Made by a program: the position numbers and the translations under genes. A model generated the notes under the pieces. That model was not told where the DNA came from. It saw only the letters and a program-made list of their open reading frames with translations, and searched no databases. Of a stretch of DNA of 64,000 bases, positions 41,512 to 48,245 are shown one piece after another (position 1 is the stretch's first letter; each line of letters opens with the position of its first letter). The stretch lies in NCBI RefSeq assembly GCF_016862315.1, contig NZ_BOMS01000025.1, positions 49,086 through 113,085 of the forward strand, read 5' to 3'. The DNA is from Actinoplanes palleronii. Its GTDB lineage: Bacteria; Actinomycetota; Actinomycetes; Mycobacteriales; Micromonosporaceae.

Positions 41512-43689
41512 TCACGCTCCGCTTCGTACGTTCTCTGCGGCCAACCCGGCCAGCCACCGGGCCGCGGCCGCCGCGCCGTTGCCGAATCCGACTTCCGCGC
41601 ACCGCCGGGCGAGCTGTTCCCGCACCTCGGGCCGCACCGCCTCGGCGAGCACCCGGTCCAATTCACCACTTTCCGGGTCTTCTACGCACAACGCCGCGCC
41701 GGTGGCCGCCGCGAACCGGGCCCGGGCCACCTGATCGTCGAGCGAGGTGGCCCGGTTCGGCACGAACACGGCCGGCACCCCGAACGCCAGCAGCTCGTGG
41801 AACGAGTTGTATCCGGACGCGCTGACCACCAGGTCCAGCCCGCGCAGATACCGGCTGATCGGGTACACCTTGACCACCCGCGCGCCGGGCACCACCGGCA
41901 TCGGGTCGGTGGCGATCATCGACTCGGCGAGCAGCACCTGGAAGCCGGCCTCGCGCAGGTGCCGGGCGATCCGGCCGACCGGCGACGCGATGTCGTTGAT
42001 GTTGCCGGCGCCCAGTTGCAGCAGCGCGGCCGGCCGGCCCGGTTCGATGCCGAGCGCGGCCCGGGCCTCGTCCGGCTCGGCCAGGTCGTCCCGGTCCAGC
42101 AGCATGATCGGCTCGACCTGGTGCACCCGGGCCCGGTCGGCGACGGTCGGTCCCGCGTCGACCGACGAGGCGAACTCGCCGGGCTCCAGGATGCCGTCGA
42201 AGACCGCGCCCCGGCTGATCCACTCGGCGCCGGTGTCGCGCCGCCACATCGGCCGGCGCACCCACACCCAGGTGACGTCCGGCCGGGCCGCCGCGGCGGC
42301 CACGATGCCCTCGTGCGGGACGCTGTCCACCGCGACCACGGCCGGGCGGTGCAGGTCGACCAGGTGTTCCAGCCGGGACTGCAGGAAGCCGGCCCAGCGC
42401 TGCTTGGGCAGGCCGAGCACGGCGCGCGACGGCAGGTACTCGGTGAGGAAACCCTCCCGGTGTGCGACCGACGCGCCGTACGACTGGGTCGCGATCACCG
42501 CGGGGTGACCGGCCGGCAGCCGGCGGCCGATCGCCATCAGCCGGGACAGGTGCCCGAGCCCGGCCCCGTTGTCGCTGAGCATCAGCACCGGGCGGGGCGC
42601 CGGCGGGCGCGCCCGGTGCGTCGTCGCGCGATGGGCGGCCGCCCGTCCGACGACTCCCCGGTCGGCGAGCCGGGCCAGGTGCGAGGCGGTGCCGTACCGG
42701 GCGTCGACGAAGTCCCGGGCCCGGGTGACCACCGCGCGGTACCGGTCGCGGTCCGCCCACAGCTCCCGGACCAGCGGTTCCACCCCGGCCGGCGTGGTGT
42801 AGAGCGCGGCGTCGCCGAAGATCGGCCGGAAGTGCTCACCGACGATCGCCGGCACCCCGGCGGCCATCGCCTCAAGGATGGTCCGGCCGAACGCCTCGAC
42901 CAGGTCCGGGTCGTGGAAGTAGACGAAGAAGTCGACGGTGCGCAGGAACGCGGCAGGCTCCTCGGCGCCGAACGGGACCACGTCCCAGCCGGCCGGCCGG
43001 CGGCCGAGCAGCCGGGTCGCGATCTCACCGCCGCCCAGCACCCGGACCCGCAGGTCGCCCCGGTCCGGGTAGGCCCGCAGCAGCTCACCGGCGGTCCGCG
43101 GCCACTTCACCGGGTCGGCCCGCCCGTGCCGGCCGATCACCGGTACGGCGGCGACCGGCCCGTGCCGATCGGCCCACCACTGCCCCGAATCGATGATCTC
43201 GTGCCAGTCGCCGGCGGCCAGCGGCACACCGGGCATGGTGTCCCGCACCTGCGGGCTGATCGGCATCCACTCGATCGCCGGGCCGAAGTACAGCTCGACC
43301 CGGTCCCGGACCTCGTCGACGTCGTAGTACCGCTTCGGGTCCGCGGCGTCGCCGGGCGCCTGGTTGAACACCATCACGGTGTGCTCGGCCTGCACCCGCG
43401 GCACCACGGCCAGGTCGGCCGTGAAGATCCGGGGCTGGCGGACCACCAGCAGCCGGGCGTTGACCGCGGCGTCCGGCGTGGCCAGCTCGGCCAGGCCGTC
43501 CCGGATCAGGTCGGCGATCCGCGGGCTGAACGGCAGCCCGTCCCGATTGTGCGGGGACGGTACGTGCACCAGGATCGTGCGCAACCCGGCTTCGGCCTGG
43601 GCGCGCACCTCGGCCGCGATGGCCGCCGAGTTCCCGCCCGGGTATCGGAAATCGGAGAGGATCGCCACGTCATGGACGGTCACGGTCAT
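41512..43689 (-). CDS. Two-domain glycosyltransferase (GT4-like plus GT28/MurG-like)
   Basis: 725 aa. The N-terminal half begins VHDVAILSDFRYPGGNSAAI and holds EAFGRTILEAMAAGVPAIVG, the GT4 donor-binding signature (E-x7-E). The second half begins at about residue 365 with VLMLSDNGAGLGHLSRL and has LDLVVSASGYNSFHELLAFG and VPNRATSLDDQ, the MurG/GT28-type donor site. The two halves are joined by a ~20-residue Ala/Pro/Arg linker. Start ATG MTVTVHD, with GGAG about 11 nt upstream; longer starts are unsupported. It probably adds two sugars, possibly in sequence, to the polymer. Confidence 0.85.
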   Translation of the reverse strand: MTVTVHDVAILSDFRYPGGNSAAIAAEVRAQAEAGLRTILVHVPSPHNRDGLPFSPRIADLIRDGLAELATPDAAVNARLLVVRQPRIFTADLAVVPRVQAEHTVMVFNQAPGDAADPKRYYDVDEVRDRVELYFGPAIEWMPISPQVRDTMPGVPLAAGDWHEIIDSGQWWADRHGPVAAVPVIGRHGRADPVKWPRTAGELLRAYPDRGDLRVRVLGGGEIATRLLGRRPAGWDVVPFGAEEPAAFLRTVDFFVYFHDPDLVEAFGRTILEAMAAGVPAIVGEHFRPIFGDAALYTTPAGVEPLVRELWADRDRYRAVVTRARDFVDARYGTASHLARLADRGVVGRAAAHRATTHRARPPAPRPVLMLSDNGAGLGHLSRLMAIGRRLPAGHPAVIATQSYGASVAHREGFLTEYLPSRAVLGLPKQRWAGFLQSRLEHLVDLHRPAVVAVDSVPHEGIVAAAAARPDVTWVWVRRPMWRRDTGAEWISRGAVFDGILEPGEFASSVDAGPTVADRARVHQVEPIMLLDRDDLAEPDEARAALGIEPGRPAALLQLGAGNINDIASPVGRIARHLREAGFQVLLAESMIATDPMPVVPGARVVKVYPISRYLRGLDLVVSASGYNSFHELLAFGVPAVFVPNRATSLDDQVARARFAAATGAALCVEDPESGELDRVLAEAVRPEVREQLARRCAEVGFGNGAAAAARWLAGLAAENVRSGA

Positions 43690-43791
43690 GCTCGTGTACT
43701 CCGTTGCTAGAACCGGACTTTCCCCCGGCGGGCACAACGAACCGCGGCCCGGTCACGTCACGCCGGGCCCGGCCGGGGCGTTGGGCAGACC

Positions 43792-46068
43792 ATGCGCACG
43801 CACATCACCCCGGATTCGTACGGATCAGCCCTGTTGGACCGGCATCTGCGGACGCTGCGCAAGGCCGGTCCGGAGGGGCCCGCGACGGCCGCGCTGCAGG
43901 CCCGCTCGGTGGACGCGCGAGCGCTGCTGGCACACGCCGCGGGCGTCACCGACCTGGACGCGCTGATCGCCACGGCCCGGGCCGGCCGCCCGCTGCCCGG
44001 CGGCGCCGACCCGTGGGCGCTCGGCGAGCTGGCCCGGGTGATCGCCTGCCAGGACCTCGAGCCGGAGGACCGAGCGGACGGGCTGGCGCTGTTCGACGCG
44101 CTGCTGCGCGAGCACGGGCCGGCTGCGATCGCCCCGGAGCACCAGGGCCTGCACGCCCAGCTCGCGTTCCCGGTCGGGCGGGCCGCCGACCTGCTGGCCC
44201 GGTACCCGACGATCCCGAGGACGGTCCGCGAGGCGCTCGCCGTCGACCTGGCCGAGCCGGGCGACTGGCTGGCCCGGTTCACCGCCCTGCTGCCCGCGCC
44301 GGGGCTGACCGTCGCCGACGGGACCGGGCCGCGGTTCGACCGGCTGGTGCCCGGCGCGGTGGCCGCGGTGGACGACCCGCGGACGATCACGACGGTGGTC
44401 ACCACGTACCGGCCCGGGCCGGCGCTGCTGGTGACGGTGCGCTCGCTGATCGCGCAGAGCTGGACGAACCACGAGATCCTGATCGTCGACGACGGGTCCG
44501 AGGACACCACGGCCCTGGACGCGGCGGCCGCGCTGGACCCGCGGGTCCGGGTGCTGCGGCTATCGGTGAACGGCGGCACGTACCTGGCCCGCAACGCCGG
44601 GCTGGACGCGGCGGCCGGCGAGTTCGTGACGTTCCAGGACTCCGACGACTGGTCCCATCCGCTGCGGCTGGAACGGCAGGTGGCGCCACTGATCGCGGAG
44701 AAGCAGGTGTTCGCGACCACGTCGGCCGGGATGCGGGTGACCGGGGATCTCGTGGTGACCCGGCCGGGGTATCCGGGGCACCGGTCGTACAACCTGTCGT
44801 CGCTGATGCTGCGCCGCGAGCCGGCCCTCAAGGAGCTCGGCTACCTGGACACCGTCCGCAAGGGCGCGGACGCCGAATACGTGGAGCGGGCCCGGGCGGT
44901 GTTCGGCCGGCCGGCCGTACCACACCTGGGCGGCGAGACCCTGGCCCTGATCCGGCTCTCCGGCGGCTCACTGTCCAGTGCGGACATGGCGGCCGGCTGG
45001 ATGCACCCGGCGCGGCACGCGTACCTCTCCGCGTTCCAGGCCTGGCACACCCGGGTCACCGCCGGGCGGGAGGCGGCCTTCCGGCCGCGGAGACCGCTGC
45101 GGCGGACGTTCGCCGCGCCGCACCGGCTGGCCGGGACCACGGTCAACCCTGACGGGTACGACCTGGTGCTGGCCGGCGACTTCACCGCGCCGGAGAGCGC
45201 CGGCCCGCTGCGCGCGCTGCTGGCCGAGAACGTGCCGGTGACCGTGCTGCACCTGCCGACGCTCGACGCCGCCACCCGCAACCTCGACCCGGACGTCCAA
45301 CGCATGATCAACGTGGGTTCGGTGGCGCAGGTGCTGCTCGCCGACCGGGTGCACGCCAGGCTGCTCGTCGTCCGCGGCCCGGCGCCGCTGGCGTTCGCGT
45401 CCGGACTGCCCAGCGGGGTGCGCGCCGACCGCGTGGTGATCGAGGACGATCCGGCGTGGGCGCCGGCCGCCGGCGCGTGCCTGGCCGCGGCCCGGCGGCT
45501 GTTCGGCGCCGAGCCGGCGCTGGTGACGCTGCCGGCCACGGTGGATCCGCGCCGGTGGCGGGCGACCCGCGGGGAACCGGACTCGGAACGCCCGATCCTG
45601 GGCCGGGCCGTCGCCGGCGACGAGTTCCGGTCGCTGCGCCAGACGCTGCGGGACTCACCCGACTTCGACGTCCGCCTGCTGGACCGCTCCGACGGCTCCC
45701 CCGCGGCGTTCGGCGCCCGCCCGCCGCTGCACTGGCTGATCTACCAGGAGCGCGACGTCACCCCGCGGTCGTTCCTGCACCAGCTCGACTACTACCTGGG
45801 CGGCGCCGACGGCCCGGCCGACCTGCTGGCCCCGCTGGCGGCCGGCTGCGTCCTGCTGCTCCCCCCGGACCGCGAACCGGAATACGGCGAAGCCGCCGTC
45901 TACTGCACCCCCGACGACCTGCACCGCACCGTCCGTCGCCTGCACCGCTCCCCGGCCCGCTACGCCGCACAGAGCGCCCGCGGCCGCGACTACGCCCGCC
46001 GCCACCACCACGGCCGCTACGCCGAAGCCCTCCAGGCCCTCCTGCACCCCATCCCCCGCCCCCGCTGA
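43792..46068 (+). CDS. Large GT2 glycosyltransferase with C-terminal extension (paralogue 1)
   Basis: 758 aa. The first ~190 residues are helical and of unknown fold. The GT-A domain begins at about residue 198 (TTVVTTYRPGPALLVTVRS) with DDGSEDTT and metal motif FQDSDDWSHPLRLE. After residue ~440 a Rossmann-like domain resembles a CgeB/GT4-type region (LYQERDVTPRSFLHQLD-like end). It is clearly paralogous to the gene at 48.2 kb through its whole length. Divergent from the GT fusion gene, 102 bp apart. Donor and acceptor unknown. Confidence 0.85.
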   Translation: MRTHITPDSYGSALLDRHLRTLRKAGPEGPATAALQARSVDARALLAHAAGVTDLDALIATARAGRPLPGGADPWALGELARVIACQDLEPEDRADGLALFDALLREHGPAAIAPEHQGLHAQLAFPVGRAADLLARYPTIPRTVREALAVDLAEPGDWLARFTALLPAPGLTVADGTGPRFDRLVPGAVAAVDDPRTITTVVTTYRPGPALLVTVRSLIAQSWTNHEILIVDDGSEDTTALDAAAALDPRVRVLRLSVNGGTYLARNAGLDAAAGEFVTFQDSDDWSHPLRLERQVAPLIAEKQVFATTSAGMRVTGDLVVTRPGYPGHRSYNLSSLMLRREPALKELGYLDTVRKGADAEYVERARAVFGRPAVPHLGGETLALIRLSGGSLSSADMAAGWMHPARHAYLSAFQAWHTRVTAGREAAFRPRRPLRRTFAAPHRLAGTTVNPDGYDLVLAGDFTAPESAGPLRALLAENVPVTVLHLPTLDAATRNLDPDVQRMINVGSVAQVLLADRVHARLLVVRGPAPLAFASGLPSGVRADRVVIEDDPAWAPAAGACLAAARRLFGAEPALVTLPATVDPRRWRATRGEPDSERPILGRAVAGDEFRSLRQTLRDSPDFDVRLLDRSDGSPAAFGARPPLHWLIYQERDVTPRSFLHQLDYYLGGADGPADLLAPLAAGCVLLLPPDREPEYGEAAVYCTPDDLHRTVRRLHRSPARYAAQSARGRDYARRHHHGRYAEALQALLHPIPRPR

Positions 46069-46129
46069 CCCGCACGCGACGCGGGCGGCCGCACCGGCAG
46101 GCAGCGCGCCTCCGGGTTGGTGGCTGGCT

Positions 46130-46166
46130 CTCAGGGGTGTCTCCGCGCTGCGGAGACACCCCTGAG
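46130..46166 (+). terminator. Perfect 16-bp hairpin after GT2 gene (REP-family copy)
   Basis: CTCAGGGGTGTCTCCG and CGGAGACACCCCTGAG pair without mismatch around CGCTG. GGCTGG/CCAGCC extends the stem. It lies 62 bp after the stop of the GT2 gene and shares 26 bp of sequence with the palindrome at 35.3 kb. There is no U-run. It could end transcription or be a mobile palindrome. Confidence 0.6.
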
Positions 46167-46269
46167 GCCCAGCCGGGGCCGCCACGCGCGCCGCGGTCCG
46201 GAGCGGGCCGCGACGTCGCGTCGGCCTCACGGGCGGGACTCGGCTCGTAGCCTGCGGCGGGGCGCTCCG

Positions 46270-46411
46270 TATTCGTACAAAATGGGGTTGGGGGTCGGCA
46301 ACCGAACAGCGACGCAGCTACGCCCGGTTGGCATTCGAGTCGGCCGGAGCGGGGCCGAAGAGAACGGTGAACCTGGCAGCAGCCAGGCGCCGAACTCCGA
46401 AAGGGCCTCCC
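46270..46411 (+). promoter_or_regulatory. Structured-looking leader of the CAP gene
   Basis: The stretch 46282-46345 contains TGGGGTTG, CCGAACAGCGACGCAGCTA and CGGTTGGC, which resemble the 3' conserved part of the c-di-AMP (ydaO-type) riboswitch (CCGAAcCCGtCAGCTAaCc..G). The 5' half of that motif is not obvious, so the call is weak. The region also includes the probable transcription start for the secreted CAP protein. Confidence 0.25.
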
Positions 46412-46897
46412 TTGCGCTCGCTCTTCCGCCGCTTCGCCCTGGTCGCTGCTCTCGCCCCCGCCGCCGCTCTCGGCGTCACCCTGTTCGCCGCGCCGGCGCA
46501 GGCCGCGCCGGTCACCGAGGCCACCATGCAGGCCGACATCGTGCGGCTGACCAACGTGCAGCGCACCGCGCACGGCTGCGCCGCCCTCAAGGTCGACGAG
46601 CGGCTGATCACCGCGGCGCGGGGGCACAGCGCCTACATGGGGCAGACCGGCTCGTTCAGTCACACCGGCAAGGGCGGCTCGAACTTCGTCGCCCGGGAGA
46701 AGGCCGCCGGCTACCCGAAGCCGTCCGCCGAGAACATCGCCTGGGGCTACCGCTCCGGCAAGGACGTGGTCAGCGCGTGGATGAAGAGCCCGGGCCACCG
46801 CGCCAACATCCTCAGCTGCAAGTCGAAGACGGTCGGCGTAGGCGCCGTCTACAGCGACAACGGCACCCCCTATTTCACCCAGGACTTCGGCTACTGA
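46412..46897 (+). CDS. Secreted CAP-domain (SCP) protein
   Basis: 161 aa from a TTG with AAAGGG about 7 nt upstream; a GTG at 46367 would add 15 residues. A signal peptide (FALVAALAPAAALGVTLFAA, then PAQA) ends before APVTEATM. The CAP domain includes NVQRTAHGCAALKVDERLI, GHSAYMGQTGSFSHTGKGG, ENIAWGYRSGKDVVSAWM and SPGHRANILS. Such small proteins are common outside the cell in actinobacteria; their activity is mostly unknown. Confidence 0.88.
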   Translation: MRSLFRRFALVAALAPAAALGVTLFAAPAQAAPVTEATMQADIVRLTNVQRTAHGCAALKVDERLITAARGHSAYMGQTGSFSHTGKGGSNFVAREKAAGYPKPSAENIAWGYRSGKDVVSAWMKSPGHRANILSCKSKTVGVGAVYSDNGTPYFTQDFGY

Positions 46898-46998
46898 GCC
46901 AATTGGCCTCGCTCCGCTCAGCAGGCGTTTCGCCCCTGAGAGTCGGGCGACATGCGTGCTGGTTGCGGTCACACCAGCCTGCCTGACGGAAGAAGCTC

Positions 46999-47035
46999 GG
47001 AGTCCCGGCCGATCCCCCTGCGGCCGGGACTCCGG
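46999..47035. repeat. Hairpin 1 of three with invariant loop
   Basis: Perfect 14-bp stem CGGAGTCCCGGCCG / CGGCCGGGACTCCG enclosing the loop ATCCCCCTG. Confidence 0.9.
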
Positions 47036-47062
47036 ATCAACGCCCGTGTCGCGGACACAGCA

Positions 47063-47099
47063 CGGAGTTCCGGCCGATCCCCCTGCGGCCGGAACTCCG
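47063..47099. repeat. Hairpin 2 of three with invariant loop
   Basis: Perfect 14-bp stem CGGAGTTCCGGCCG / CGGCCGGAACTCCG and the same loop ATCCCCCTG. One base pair differs from hairpin 1, changed on both arms (C-G to T-A). Confidence 0.9.
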
Positions 47100-47122
47100 G
47101 TTACACCATCCGTTTCACGGGC

Positions 47123-48190
47123 TCAAGGCAACGCCCCGGCCGATCCCCCTGCGGCCGGGGCGTTTGCCGTTGCCGTCATGAGGACTTTGCGCTCGTAAGA
47201 AAGGACGGCGTGGCGGCCGAGCATCTCGCCCTCGCGGGACAGGCCGTCGACAGTGGTCAGCCAGCGGTCGATGGCGGCCTGTTCGTCCTTGCGGTTGACG
47301 TCGTCGAAGACGATCGTGGCGTGGTCCGCCAGGCGGGGGCCGATCACCGGCAGCGCCGGGTAGCGGCTGTCCGGCCCGACCGCCGCGGGCGGCCCGTCGA
47401 CCAGCAGGAAGTCGACGCCGTCCAGATCCTCGCAGGCGGCCGGGTCGTACCAGGGGTAGACACGGCCGGCCAGCTCGACCGGTGCCAGCGGCGCGTCGCG
47501 CACCTCGGCCACCCCGGTCAGCCCGTGCGCCTCGAGGGCCGCGCGGGTGCGGTTCGCGTACTCCGGGTCGTGGTCGAGCGAGATCAGCCGGCCGCCGACC
47601 TGTTCCAGCGCGTAGGCCAGCCAGATCGTGGACGTGCCGCTGCCCAGCTCGAGGACCAGTTTCGGTCGCCGGGAGCGGACCAGGAACAGCAGCTCCAGCA
47701 GGTCGGTCGGGTTCAGCGCGTAGTCGCCGGAGGACGGCATCGGCGCGCGCGGCGTGAAGCCCTGGAACAGCTGCACCGTCGCCTCCAGCTCGCGGGGCAC
47801 CGCCAGCTGCAGGTTGCGCACCCCGCGGTCGGCGATCCGCTGCACCCGGGTGACCGCGTCGAACAGTTCGCGGTGCCGGTCCTCGGTGGCGAGCCGCTGG
47901 CGTTCCACGGCGGACACCACCCGGCGCTGCGTCTGGTCGAGCACCACGCGCAGGTCGCGGATCTCCCGGCGGTCGGCGCGCAGCGTGACCAGCCGCCGGT
48001 TCAGGTGCAGCACCCCGGCCATCACCAGGGCGAGCAGCGCGGCGACCAGGCAGACCGCCAGACCGGTCGCCCCGAGCGCGGCGGCCGCGGTGACGGCGGC
48101 GACGAGCAGTGCGGTGAGCGCGACGGCGGCCAGGGTCCGCGGGCCGAGCTCGCGTACCCGCCCGGCCAGCCGATCAAGTCTCCGGACCAT
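47123..48190 (-). CDS. Membrane-anchored class I SAM-dependent methyltransferase
   Basis: About 355 aa from the ATG of MVRRLDRLAGRV, with GGAGG 11 nt upstream. Two close hydrophobic segments (TLAAVALTALLVAAVTAAAA and AVCLVAALLALVMAGVL) anchor it. A coiled coil follows (residues ~65-110). The catalytic domain has the SAM motif LVLELGSGTSTIWLAYAL and LISLDHDPEYANRTR; the late VDFLLVDGPPA suggests a Methyltransf_24-like enzyme. Substrate unknown; placement among glycan genes suggests sugar O-methylation. Convergent with the CAP gene. Confidence 0.82.
   Translation of the reverse strand: MVRRLDRLAGRVRELGPRTLAAVALTALLVAAVTAAAALGATGLAVCLVAALLALVMAGVLHLNRRLVTLRADRREIRDLRVVLDQTQRRVVSAVERQRLATEDRHRELFDAVTRVQRIADRGVRNLQLAVPRELEATVQLFQGFTPRAPMPSSGDYALNPTDLLELLFLVRSRRPKLVLELGSGTSTIWLAYALEQVGGRLISLDHDPEYANRTRAALEAHGLTGVAEVRDAPLAPVELAGRVYPWYDPAACEDLDGVDFLLVDGPPAAVGPDSRYPALPVIGPRLADHATIVFDDVNRKDEQAAIDRWLTTVDGLSREGEMLGRHAVLSYERKVLMTATANAPAAGGSAGALP
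47128..47168. repeat. Hairpin 3 of three, overlaps the methyltransferase 3' end
   Basis: Stem AACGCCCCGGCCG / CGGCCGGGGCGTT, 13 bp, extended past a one-base bulge, with loop ATCCCCCTG. Several stem pairs differ from copies 1 and 2 but pairing is kept. It lies inside the last codons of the minus-strand methyltransferase gene, so that gene's C-terminus (AAGGSAGALP) is written by the hairpin. Confidence 0.9.
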
Positions 48191-48245
48191 GAAAACCGCC
48201 ACCTCCCGTGCCTGCGCGCGGCCGCGGGGGCGACCACATCAAGCC

